From Rhodospirillaceae bacterium UBA6608 (GTDB lineage Bacteria; Pseudomonadota; Alphaproteobacteria; Rhodospirillales_A; Casp-alpha2), in assembly GCA_002433335.1 (NCBI GenBank), contig DJHY01000318.1:1-8207 (forward strand): DNA of 8,207 bases. The letters are read 5' to 3'. How positions within the stretch are numbered: the first letter of the stretch is position 1; each line of letters opens with the position of its first letter. Below the pieces are notes generated by a model. It saw only the letters and a program-made list of their open reading frames with translations, was not told the origin of the DNA and searched no databases. This document shows, one piece after another, positions 1 through 5,956 of the stretch. The translations under genes and the position numbers were made by a program.

Positions 1-127
1 CTACGCGGGTCAAACCGAAGGACGCTACGGCTTCTTCATGGCCTATGCCCTGGTCTTCGCCGTCGGCGTCTGGCTGCTCTTTTCCTACGCGTTGAACATG
101 CCCGTTCCGCCAATCCGATTGCCCTGA
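1..127 (+). CDS. tctB: TctB-like small permease subunit of a TTT transporter, C-terminal end only (partial)
   Basis: This is the 3' end of a gene that begins before the window. The frame starting at base 2 gives 41 residues and a TGA at 125-127. The residues form one hydrophobic helix (FFMAYALVFAVGVWLLFSYAL) followed by a short proline-rich tail, MPVPPIRLP. A last helix and short tail of this kind are typical of the four-helix TctB subunit, which pairs with TctA in the membrane. Its stop lies 2 bp before the tctA start, the usual tctB-tctA arrangement, so the two are probably translationally coupled. The identification rests mainly on this position, since too little protein is visible for an independent family call. 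The periplasmic binding protein TctC is not in the window and probably lies upstream. Confidence 0.75.
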   Translation, partial: YAGQTEGRYGFFMAYALVFAVGVWLLFSYALNMPVPPIRLP

Positions 128-129
128 CC

Positions 130-1647
130 ATGGAAGATTTTCTGATCGGTCTATCGACCGCCATGATGGCGCAGAACCTGCTGGCCTGCCTGGCCGGGGT
201 GTTTCTGGGAACGGCCATCGGCGTGATCCCCGGCATCGGCGCGTTGGCGGCGATCTCGCTGCTGATGCCCGTCACCTTCGCCATGGACCCGACCACCGGC
301 ATCGTCATGCTGGCCGGTGTTTATTACGGGGCGGAATACGGCGGCTCGACCGCCTCGATCCTGTTAAACCTGCCGGGCACGCCATCAAACGCGATCACCT
401 GCCTGGACGGATATCCAATGGCGCGCAAGGGGCAGGCAGGCGTTGCCTTGTTCATGACCACCATCGCGTCCTTCGTCGGTGGTAGCATCGGCATTCTGGT
501 GCTGACGTTCCTGACCCCCGCCATGGTCAAGGTCGGCATGGCCTTTGGCGCGGTCGAGTACTTCGCGATCATCGTGTTCTGCTTTGTCGCGGTTTCGACC
601 ATCGGCGGCGCCGACCCGAAGAAGAACTTCGTGATGGTTTCGCTTGGCGCGTTGCTGGCCACGGTCGGGCAGGACATTTACGACGGCGCGGACCGATACA
701 CCTTCGACCTGCATGAACTGATCGACGGGATGAGCCTCGTCCCCGTGGCGATGGGCCTGTTCGGGCTGTCCGAGATCATGATGTCGATCCGGCGCAACAG
801 CGGCCCCCAGGAACGTCAACGGATCGATTTCAAATCCATGCTGCCGAGCCTGGAGCAGTGGCGGCGATCATTCTGGCCGATGATCCGGGGCGCGGCATCG
901 GGCTGCTTTTTCGGTCCCCTGCCCGGCACCGGTCCGTCGGTCGCGACGATCCTTTCCTACGCCAACGAGAAAAAGCTGTCGAAACGGCCCAGCGAGTTCG
1001 GAAAGGGTGCGATCGAAGGAATCGCCGCCCCCGAAAGCGCCAACAACGCCGCCGTTCAAACCGCCTTTGTCCCCACCTTGGCGCTGGGCATCCCCGGAAC
1101 GCCGACGATGGCAATCATGATCGGTGCGTTGATGATCCACGGGATCGTTCCGGGTCCGCTGCTGATGACCAGCGAACCGCAACTGTTCTGGGGGCTGGTC
1201 GCCAGTTTCTGGATCGGCAACCTGCTGCTGCTGATCATCAATATTCCGCTGATCGGGCTTTGGGTGTCGTTCCTCAACGTTCCCTATCGATTGCTGTACC
1301 CGACCATCATCATCCTGATCTGCGTGGGCTCCTTCAGCCTGAAAAACAGCGTATTCGACGTACTGGTAATGCTGATCGTCGGGGTCGGATCCTATCTGTT
1401 GCGCTGCCGCGGGTTCATGCCCGCCCCGTTGCTGATCGGTTTCGTTCTCAGCCCCATGTTGGAAGAAAATTTCCGCCGAGCGATGATCATGGGCCACGGC
1501 GAGATCGATTTTCTCGTCAGCAGCCCAATTAGCCTAGTGACCTGGGTCCTGACCCTTGTCATGCTGGTGTCGGTCCTGTTCCGCAGCCAGATCGGCGGCA
1601 TATTCAGCAAATTCACCTCTACCAAAACCGTCGGCGAAGACGAATAA
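130..1647 (+). CDS. tctA: Tripartite tricarboxylate transporter, large permease subunit TctA
   Basis: TctA is the large membrane channel subunit of the TTT family: secondary, binding-protein-dependent importers of citrate and other di- or tricarboxylates and some aromatic acids. At 505 residues the length is normal and the protein is mostly hydrophobic helices. The duplicated family signatures are intact. The first half has GTAIGVIPGIG at about 27-37 and YYGAEYGGSTASILLNLPG at about 65-83. The second half has GPLPGTGPS at about 262-270, GAIEGIAAPESANNA at about 293-307 and VPTLALGIPGTPTMA at about 314-328. The ATG at 130 follows the tctB stop by 2 bp with no clear Shine-Dalgarno sequence, which suggests coupled translation; the N-terminus fits the family. 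A 32-bp gap leads to the hydratase gene, so uptake and catabolism appear co-transcribed. The substrate cannot be read from the sequence; the neighbours suggest a polycarboxylate. Confidence 0.96.
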   Translation: MEDFLIGLSTAMMAQNLLACLAGVFLGTAIGVIPGIGALAAISLLMPVTFAMDPTTGIVMLAGVYYGAEYGGSTASILLNLPGTPSNAITCLDGYPMARKGQAGVALFMTTIASFVGGSIGILVLTFLTPAMVKVGMAFGAVEYFAIIVFCFVAVSTIGGADPKKNFVMVSLGALLATVGQDIYDGADRYTFDLHELIDGMSLVPVAMGLFGLSEIMMSIRRNSGPQERQRIDFKSMLPSLEQWRRSFWPMIRGAASGCFFGPLPGTGPSVATILSYANEKKLSKRPSEFGKGAIEGIAAPESANNAAVQTAFVPTLALGIPGTPTMAIMIGALMIHGIVPGPLLMTSEPQLFWGLVASFWIGNLLLLIINIPLIGLWVSFLNVPYRLLYPTIIILICVGSFSLKNSVFDVLVMLIVGVGSYLLRCRGFMPAPLLIGFVLSPMLEENFRRAMIMGHGEIDFLVSSPISLVTWVLTLVMLVSVLFRSQIGGIFSKFTSTKTVGEDE

Positions 1648-1679
1648 ACGGAACCTCTAAGAAGACTGGAAACTCCAAG

Positions 1680-2693
1680 ATGATTATCGATTGTCACGGC
1701 CATTACACGACGGCGCCCGCCCAGCACGAGGCTTGGCGCAAGGAACAGATCGACGCCAAGGGCGATCTGTCGAAAATGAGCACCAAGGAGCCTTTCGTCT
1801 CCGACGACGAACTGCGCGAAAGCATCGCCAACACCCAGTTGCGGCTGCAACAGGAACGCGGTACGGACATGACCATCTTCTCGCCGCGCGCGGGCGGCAT
1901 GGGCCATCACATCGGCAACGAGGAAATGTCCAAGCAGTGGACGCGGATCTGCAACGATCAGATCAAGCGCATCTGCGACATCTTCCCCAACAACTTCGCG
2001 CCGGTCGGCCAGTTGCCGCAATCGCCGGGGTGTTCGCCGTCCAATTCGATCCCCGAACTGGAACGCTTGGTCAACGAGATGGGCTTCATCGGCGTTAACC
2101 TGAACCCCGATCCGTCGGGCGGTCATTGGACCGATCCGCCGCTGACCGATCCGTGGTGGTTCGACCTGTACGCCAAGCTGGAAGAATTGGACGTTCCGGC
2201 CATGGTCCACGTCAGCCAGTCGTGCAATCCGAACTTTCATTTCACCGGCGCGCATTACATCAACGCCGATACCGCCGCCTTCATGCAGTTGCTGCAGTCG
2301 GACCTGTTCAAGCGGTTCCCGAAGCTGAAGCTGATCATCCCGCATGGCGGCGGCGCCGTGCCCTATCACTGGGGACGCTACCGGGGCATCGCCATGGGCA
2401 TGGACCGGCCGGAACCCAAGGACATGATGGGCGACAACCTGTTCTTCGATACCTGCGTCTATCACCAACCGGGCATTAACCTGATGACCGAGGTCGTGCC
2501 CGTGGACAACATTCTGTTCGCGTCGGAACTGCATGGCGCGGTGCGCTGCAAGGATCCGGACACCGGCGAATGGTTCGACGACACGCGCCGCTACATCGAA
2601 GCGACGCCGCACCTGACGGCCGAAGAGAAGGAAAAGGTCTTTTATAAAAACGCGCTCAAGGTGTTCTCGCGCCTGAAGCTGCCGAACGCTTGA
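1680..2693 (+). CDS. ligJ: LigJ-like 4-oxalomesaconate hydratase (amidohydrolase 2 family)
   Basis: This is a 337-residue TIM-barrel protein of the amidohydrolase superfamily, very similar throughout to LigJ of the PCA-45 pathway as I recall it. LigJ adds water to 4-oxalomesaconate to give 4-carboxy-4-hydroxy-2-oxoadipate in the cytoplasm. The N-terminus MIIDCHGHY supplies the HxH metal pair (H6, H8). Further conserved positions are H177 in MVHVSQSCNP, H222 in IIPHGGGAVPYHWGR and E283 in FASELHGAVR. In characterised LigJ the zinc ligands are the HxH pair, a later His and this Glu. The blocks MTIFSPRAG, LNPDPSGGHW and FFDTCVYHQPGIN are also LigJ-like. The start is fixed by the HxH motif, with a weak GGA about 9 bases upstream. 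The aldolase gene that follows would use the product, which supports the call. A hydratase or hydrolase acting on a related tricarboxylate remains possible. Confidence 0.85.
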   Translation: MIIDCHGHYTTAPAQHEAWRKEQIDAKGDLSKMSTKEPFVSDDELRESIANTQLRLQQERGTDMTIFSPRAGGMGHHIGNEEMSKQWTRICNDQIKRICDIFPNNFAPVGQLPQSPGCSPSNSIPELERLVNEMGFIGVNLNPDPSGGHWTDPPLTDPWWFDLYAKLEELDVPAMVHVSQSCNPNFHFTGAHYINADTAAFMQLLQSDLFKRFPKLKLIIPHGGGAVPYHWGRYRGIAMGMDRPEPKDMMGDNLFFDTCVYHQPGINLMTEVVPVDNILFASELHGAVRCKDPDTGEWFDDTRRYIEATPHLTAEEKEKVFYKNALKVFSRLKLPNA

Positions 2694-2730
2694 GCATTCA
2701 ACAAACCATCCGTTCTGGGAGGAACAAGAA

Positions 2731-3408
2731 ATGACCGTCGGTTTCCGTATCAAAAAGACCTGGGAGCGCATTGCCCCCGACATGGTCGAAAACTTCAAAT
2801 CCCTGCCCGTCGCCAATGTCGGCGATTGCATGTCGCGCATGTTCGCGGGCAGCAATGCCCTGCGCCCCATGCATAAGGACGGCGTGCTGGCCGGCCCGGC
2901 CTTTACCGTGCTGACCCGCCCGGGCGATAACCTGATGCTGCACAAAGCCATCGATACCGCCGCCCCCGGCGACGTGATCGTGGTCGATGGCGGCGGCGAC
3001 CTGACCAATGCCTTGTTCGGCGAAATGATGCTGATGCAGGCCATGAAGCGCGGCGTCGCCGGACTGGTCCTGAACGGTGCGGTGCGCGACCGTGATGCTT
3101 TCCTGGATCACAACCTGCCGGTGTTCGCGGCGGGCGTGACCCACCGCGGCCCGTACAAGGACGGTCCCGGCGAGATCGGCTTCCCCATCACCCTTTACGG
3201 CATGACCATCAATCCGGGCGATCTGATCCTGGGCGATTGCGACGGCGTGCTTTGCGTACCGAAGGAAGAGGCCGAGACGGTGCTGGCCGCATCGCGCGCC
3301 AAAAAGGCCGCCGAGGACAAGCAGATGGCCGAAATCGCCGCCGGAACCGTCGATCGCAGCTGGGTCGACAAGGCCCTGAACGACAAAGGCTGCGAATTCG
3401 TCGACTAG
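2731..3408 (+). CDS. RraA-family protein, probable 4-carboxy-4-hydroxy-2-oxoadipate / HMG aldolase (LigK/ProA type)
   Basis: This 225-residue protein belongs to the RraA / class II HMG-CHA aldolase family. The enzymes cleave 4-carboxy-4-hydroxy-2-oxoadipate to pyruvate and oxaloacetate, or 4-hydroxy-4-methyl-2-oxoglutarate to two pyruvates, using a divalent metal. Visible motifs are LPVANVGDCMSRM (about 25-37), PGDNLMLHKAI (64-74), PGDVIVVDGGGD (79-90) and NGAVRD with R119-D120, the Arg-Asp pair used by the family for substrate and metal. E98 lies 20 residues before R119, where the family motif I recall is D-X20-R-D. The C-terminal PGDLILGDCDGVLCVP is also typical. The gene has a strong Shine-Dalgarno sequence, GGGAGGAA at 2717-2724, and lies 37 bp after the LigJ-like gene, so its substrate is probably that enzyme's product. 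RraA itself is an RNase E regulator of the same fold; the aldolase-type motifs and the context argue for an enzyme. Confidence 0.85.
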   Translation: MTVGFRIKKTWERIAPDMVENFKSLPVANVGDCMSRMFAGSNALRPMHKDGVLAGPAFTVLTRPGDNLMLHKAIDTAAPGDVIVVDGGGDLTNALFGEMMLMQAMKRGVAGLVLNGAVRDRDAFLDHNLPVFAAGVTHRGPYKDGPGEIGFPITLYGMTINPGDLILGDCDGVLCVPKEEAETVLAASRAKKAAEDKQMAEIAAGTVDRSWVDKALNDKGCEFVD

Positions 3409-3441
3409 GCCTCCCGCCGATACCGACGTTGCGAGACAAGC

Positions 3442-3467
3442 CCCGCCATCCCTCATAAGATGGCGGG
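3442..3467 (+). terminator. Intergenic hairpin downstream of the aldolase gene, possible attenuator or terminator
   Basis: A perfect 9-bp inverted repeat, CCCGCCATC (3442-3450) and GATGGCGGG (3459-3467), encloses an 8-base loop. It starts 33 bp after the aldolase stop and lies 60 bp before the SDR start. It is not followed by a T run, so by itself it is not a classical rho-independent terminator. It may stabilise the 3' end of the upstream message or help reduce read-through into the SDR gene. Confidence 0.5.
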
Positions 3468-3471
3468 TAAT

Positions 3472-3490
3472 GGAAGGCGCTCGCCTTTTC
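3472..3490 (+). terminator. Second small GC hairpin followed by a short T run
   Basis: AAGGC (3474-3478) pairs with GCCTT (3483-3487) around a 4-base loop, and G-U pairing could extend it to 3472/3489. It ends in TTTT at 3486-3489, immediately before AT-rich sequence. It lies 4 bp downstream of the 9-bp hairpin. Together the two look like a weak terminator or attenuator between the aldolase and SDR genes. The stem is short, so confidence is low. Confidence 0.35.
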
Positions 3491-3527
3491 TAAAAACGCA
3501 ACCCGACTACTTGGGAGAGGAACACCA

Positions 3528-4280
3528 ATGTCCAAAGGACCTTTGGCGGGCAAGACCGCCGTTATTACCGGATCGTCGCGCAACATCGGCAAGGCGACGG
3601 CGCTGGCCCTGGCCGCCGATGGCGCGAACATCGTCGTCAACGGGGTGCAGGACCAGGCAGCAGCCGATAGCGTGGTCAAAGAGATCGAAGCCATGGGCGG
3701 CAAGGCCGTGGCGCAGCTGGGCGACATCACCAAGCAGGAGGACTGCGATGCCTTGATAAAAGCCGCCGTCGATGCCTTCGGCGGTGTCGACATCCTGGTC
3801 ATCAATGCCTCGACCCGTGGCCAGAAGCCGTTTCTGGAAATGACCCACGATGAATTCCGCCGGGTCGTCGACGTCACCATCGATGGCGCTTTCTTCCTGT
3901 GTCAGAAGGCGATCCCCCATATGCAGAAAGCCGGCTGGGGCCGGATCATCACTCTGGGGGGCGTCAGCTGGTGCGTCGGGATGCCGAACCGCGTGCATAA
4001 TCTGGTCGGCAAGGCCGGCGTCACCGGGTTCACCCGCGGGCTCGCCACCGAATTCGCGGCCCAGGGAATCACCGCCAACGTCGTCTCGCCGGGCGCAACC
4101 GAAACGGCCCGCCCTGCCTCGGCCGGGAAAGGAAACCCGATCGATACCTCGCATATCCCCATGCAGCGCTTGGGCGATGTAAAGGAAATGGCCGGGACCG
4201 TCCGCTTCCTGTGCCAGCCGGAAGCGTCCTATATCACGGGGCAGACCATCCACGTGAACGGCGGGCTGTTCTACGGCTGA
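3528..4280 (+). CDS. Short-chain dehydrogenase/reductase with a degenerate catalytic site
   Basis: This is a 250-residue Rossmann-fold protein of the classical SDR length. The nucleotide-binding motif TGSSRNIG (14-21) is intact, and the C-terminus [12 protein letters not shown] (235-246) and SPGATET (187-193) are family hallmarks. The active site is not canonical. Aligning [10 protein letters not shown] and the segment through GKAGV without gaps keeps the catalytic Lys at K162 but puts Asn158 where Tyr is expected and Gly145 where Ser is expected. The helix Asn is Thr117, and the usual NNAG reads INAS (92-95). No Tyr occurs between residues 139 and 165, so the enoyl-reductase Y-x6-K pattern is also absent; His157 lies beside the missing Tyr. 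The gene has a good Shine-Dalgarno sequence (GAGAGGAA, 3515-3522) and closes the + strand cluster. It could be a divergent reductase or dehydrogenase of a pathway intermediate, or a non-redox NAD(P)-binding protein. The fold is certain; the reaction is unknown. Confidence 0.93.
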   Translation: MSKGPLAGKTAVITGSSRNIGKATALALAADGANIVVNGVQDQAAADSVVKEIEAMGGKAVAQLGDITKQEDCDALIKAAVDAFGGVDILVINASTRGQKPFLEMTHDEFRRVVDVTIDGAFFLCQKAIPHMQKAGWGRIITLGGVSWCVGMPNRVHNLVGKAGVTGFTRGLATEFAAQGITANVVSPGATETARPASAGKGNPIDTSHIPMQRLGDVKEMAGTVRFLCQPEASYITGQTIHVNGGLFYG

Positions 4281-4289
4281 TAGGGTTGC

Positions 4290-4496
4290 CTAGGCCGCCA
4301 GTTCAGGCCGGAACTTTAGGCTGGCCACCTGCGCACGGGCGTCGTCATCTTCGGCGCCCGTGAGGCTGGCCAGCAGCATGGCGGCGGCGACCACGCCTTC
4401 CTTATGGGCGTCCATGGCAGAGTGCCCCGCGTTCAGGGCTTCCTGAACCGTTTCCACATAGCTTTCTTCCAGCATGGCCATGGTGGCGTCGTCCAT
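4290..4496 (-). CDS. Small uncharacterised protein, 68 residues
   Basis: This short acidic protein begins MDDATMAMLEESYVETVQ and ends FRPELAA; I cannot assign a family. It looks helical, with an Ala-rich segment GVVAAAMLLASLTG near residues 34-47, and has no signal peptide. The codon choice (GC-rich third positions) and the match between start and ribosome site favour a real gene. I chose the ATG at 4496 because AGGAG (4507-4511 on the - strand) lies 10 bases upstream. An in-frame ATG at 4544 would add 16 Arg-rich residues that look like leader sequence and has no ribosome site. The stop is 9 bp from the SDR stop on the other strand. It follows the CitE-like gene in the same direction after a 233-bp gap, so it may have its own promoter in the AT-rich region. 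The function is unknown. Confidence 0.65.
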   Translation of the reverse strand: MDDATMAMLEESYVETVQEALNAGHSAMDAHKEGVVAAAMLLASLTGAEDDDARAQVASLKFRPELAA

Positions 4497-4506
4497 CCGG
4501 GTGCAA

Positions 4507-4511
4507 CTCCT
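4507..4511 (-). promoter_or_regulatory. Ribosome binding site for the 68-residue protein
   Basis: AGGAG on the - strand lies 10 bases before the ATG at 4496. It is the only good Shine-Dalgarno match near either in-frame start and is the reason the shorter reading was chosen. Confidence 0.5.
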
Positions 4512-4614
4512 GTCTGCGTTGCGCCTTGCGTCCCAGGCGCGCATGCGCCGCCCGGTCGCGTCGTAACGCCTTCAGGATATTCGTAGTCTCATTGCTGAAA
4601 TAAGTGAAAATTTC

Positions 4615-4666
4615 TAAATTCCGGCGGAAATCCACCACATATGCGGGGATGCACCGCCGGAATTTA
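4615..4666. repeat. 13-bp perfect inverted repeat with a symmetric centre
   Basis: TAAATTCCGGCGG (4615-4627) is repeated exactly, as its reverse complement, at 4654-4666. The two arms are separated by 26 bases. The dyad continues inside the spacer: CATATG (4638-4643) has the same centre (4640/4641), and CC/GG pairs flank it, so 19 of the 26 possible position pairs across the 52 bp are complementary. An 8-bp palindrome GTGATCAC follows at 4670-4677. The element lies downstream of the CitE-like gene and upstream of the 68-residue gene, both on the - strand. It could fold as a long-stem RNA at the end of the CitE-like message, with only a weak T stretch after it, or be a protein-binding site controlling the small gene. 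The sequence does not decide between these. Confidence 0.75.
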
Positions 4667-4729
4667 CACGTGATCACAGATTGTTAAGTCGCCCGCATAC
4701 AACGGCAACCTGTGGACAAAATCGACTGA

Positions 4730-5599
4730 TCAGCGGTTCTGGATACTTTTCCACTGGTCAAGCGTGCGACGGGCCTGATCGACGATCGGGTAATCAATGA
4801 AGTACCCGTCCAACTGGATCGAGGCCAAGCCCTGGGCCTCGGCCTCGTCGAATGCAGCGACCACTTTTTCGGCAAAGGCCACTTGCTCTTCGGTCGGGGT
4901 AAAGACCCCGTTGGTCGGGCCGATCTGATCCGGGTGGATGCAGAGCTTACCCTGGAAGCCCATGTCGCGGACCTTCTCGGCCGAACGGACAAGCCCATCC
5001 GTATCCTTGATGTGGATCCAAACGGAATCAACGGGCGGCTCCAGCCCTTCGGCGCGGGACGCCAGAACGACCTCGGCCCGGGCATGATCGATTTCGGTTT
5101 CGGCCAAGGTCCAGCGCATGGACATGTCCTTGGTGTAGTCGCCGGCGCCGAAGCTAAGCCGTCGCACGCGCGTGCCCGCCCCCGCGATGGCCCGCGCATT
5201 GGCGATGCCCTTACCGGTTTCCAGGATTGGCAACAGGTCGACGGAACCGACCTCCATGCCTTTATCCTTTTCGATCTGCGCCATGATCCAATCGACGGCG
5301 ATGACTTGCGCGGCTTCTTCGACCTTGGGCAACACGATGCCGGTCAGCCATGGGCCCATTACAGCCAGGATATCGTTGAAACAGAAATCGGTATCCCAGG
5401 CGTTGACGCGGATATAGCCGCGCTTGCCGGGATTTTGTTTCAGGGCTTCGACCACCATGGCGCGGGTCGCGGGCTTCTCGGCCACGGCGACGGCGTCTTC
5501 CAGGTCGAGGATCACGGCGTCGCAATCAAGCATGAACGCCTTTTCGACCCGGCGGGGATGGTTGCCGGGGGCAAACAAATAGGTGCGATGAACGGCCAT
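4730..5599 (-). CDS. CitE-like HpcH/HpaI aldolase / citrate lyase beta-family protein
   Basis: This 289-residue TIM-barrel protein belongs to the CitE / malyl-CoA lyase branch of the HpcH/HpaI family. These enzymes make or break C-C bonds in citryl-, malyl- or related acyl-CoA thioesters, using Mg2+. Motifs in order are YLFAPGN (7-13), CDAVILDLEDAV (26-37), RVNAWDT with R64, LPKVE (90-94), PILETG with E127, SFGAGDYTKDM with D154, and CIHPDQI (220-226). E127 and D154 occupy the Mg-binding positions, so the protein should be active. Family malyl-CoA lyases end with a 'DG..ID.P' segment, and here DGYFIDYP is present. No CitD, CitF or CitC gene lies nearby, so this is a stand-alone CitE-like lyase or thioesterase rather than part of a citrate lyase complex. 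The start ATG has only a weak GGAA upstream. A 12-bp palindrome lies 39-50 bases before it. The CoA substrate is unknown. Confidence 0.9.
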   Translation of the reverse strand: MAVHRTYLFAPGNHPRRVEKAFMLDCDAVILDLEDAVAVAEKPATRAMVVEALKQNPGKRGYIRVNAWDTDFCFNDILAVMGPWLTGIVLPKVEEAAQVIAVDWIMAQIEKDKGMEVGSVDLLPILETGKGIANARAIAGAGTRVRRLSFGAGDYTKDMSMRWTLAETEIDHARAEVVLASRAEGLEPPVDSVWIHIKDTDGLVRSAEKVRDMGFQGKLCIHPDQIGPTNGVFTPTEEQVAFAEKVVAAFDEAEAQGLASIQLDGYFIDYPIVDQARRTLDQWKSIQNR

Positions 5600-5637
5600 A
5601 GGATGTTCCGATATTTTGTTGATTGATTGGGAGGGTG

Positions 5638-5649
5638 TTCGAATTCGAA
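5638..5649. promoter_or_regulatory. 12-bp perfect palindrome upstream of the CitE-like gene, possible operator
   Basis: TTCGAATTCGAA reads the same on both strands. It lies 39-50 bases upstream of the CitE-like start codon, in the 84-bp gap after the small secreted-protein gene, where a promoter or operator would be expected. It is made of two copies of TTCGAA side by side. No convincing -35/-10 pair could be assigned with confidence. The role as a regulator site is inference from position and symmetry only. Confidence 0.35.
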
Positions 5650-5683
5650 AGGCGGCTTGCCCGCTCCGGCTGAGGTTATGTCT

Positions 5684-5902
5684 TCAGGACTGCGGACGAT
5701 CCGCCACGTCCGGACGCGGGTCCTTTTCGTCGTCTGCCGCGGGGCATTGCGACGGACCGCCAAAAGCATCGGTCGCCAGGGGGATTTCCGTCATGGCGCC
5801 CTGGCCTGTGTCACCAGAACCGGCGGCCCCGCCGTCCGCAAAAGACGAAAACGGAGCCATCGACAACAGCAGCATGCATAACCAAAACGCATGACGGGCC
5901 AT
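5684..5902 (-). CDS. Small predicted secreted protein, 72 residues
   Basis: I cannot assign a family. The N-terminus MARHAFWLCMLLLSMAPF has a short positive region and a hydrophobic core, followed by SSFA before DGG, a plausible signal peptidase I site after residue 22. The cysteine at 9 is not in a lipobox, so a lipoprotein is unlikely. The mature part, about 50 residues, is rich in Gly, Asp and Pro with one Cys (C53), acidic and probably unstructured. I chose the ATG at 5902 because it has a strong Shine-Dalgarno sequence (GGGAGGG, 5910-5916) and gives a clean signal peptide. Upstream ATGs at 5944 and 5932 would add residues before the signal without better ribosome sites. It lies between the metallopeptidase and CitE-like genes on the same strand, 54 bp after the former. 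The short length leaves some doubt that it is expressed. Confidence 0.55.
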   Translation of the reverse strand: MARHAFWLCMLLLSMAPFSSFADGGAAGSGDTGQGAMTEIPLATDAFGGPSQCPAADDEKDPRPDVADRPQS

Positions 5903-5909
5903 GGCGGCG

Positions 5910-5916
5910 CCCTCCC
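5910..5916 (-). promoter_or_regulatory. Ribosome binding site for the small secreted protein
   Basis: GGGAGGG on the - strand lies 7 bases before the ATG at 5902. It is a strong Shine-Dalgarno match that selects this start over the in-frame ATGs further upstream. Confidence 0.6.
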
Positions 5917-5956
5917 AGAGAACCGTCGCCATCTTACCCTGCATACGCGATGAATG

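Noticed and set aside
858..1532. 224-codon + strand frame inside tctA
   Set aside because: It is an alternative frame of the well-supported TctA gene, with Arg-rich, low-complexity translation and no ribosome site.
1392..3044. 550-codon open frame on the - strand
   Set aside because: It runs antisense across the LigJ-like gene and the ends of its neighbours, whose products are clear family members. Its translation is rich in His, Arg and Gln with no domain pattern, as expected for a GC-rich shadow frame.
3460..3756. 98-codon + strand frame overlapping the start of the SDR gene
   Set aside because: It covers the hairpin region and then the SDR gene in the wrong frame; the Arg/Trp/Pro-rich sequence resembles no protein.
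3528..4280. SDR as a pseudogene
   Set aside because: There is no stop, frameshift or truncation, the cofactor motif and C-terminal signatures are intact, and the ribosome site is good. The missing catalytic residues look like divergence rather than decay.
4402..4677. 91-codon - strand frame across the AT-rich gap
   Set aside because: It crosses the inverted repeat, has Arg-rich content, overlaps the better-supported 68-residue gene in another frame and has no ribosome site.
4730..5599. Citrate lyase beta subunit of a CitDEF complex
   Set aside because: No acyl carrier (CitD), alpha subunit (CitF) or accessory gene is in the flanking sequence.
4883..5626. 247-codon + strand frame opposite the CitE-like gene
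   Set aside because: It is antisense to a gene with all CitE-family motifs; the translation is Gly/Asp/His-rich shadow sequence.
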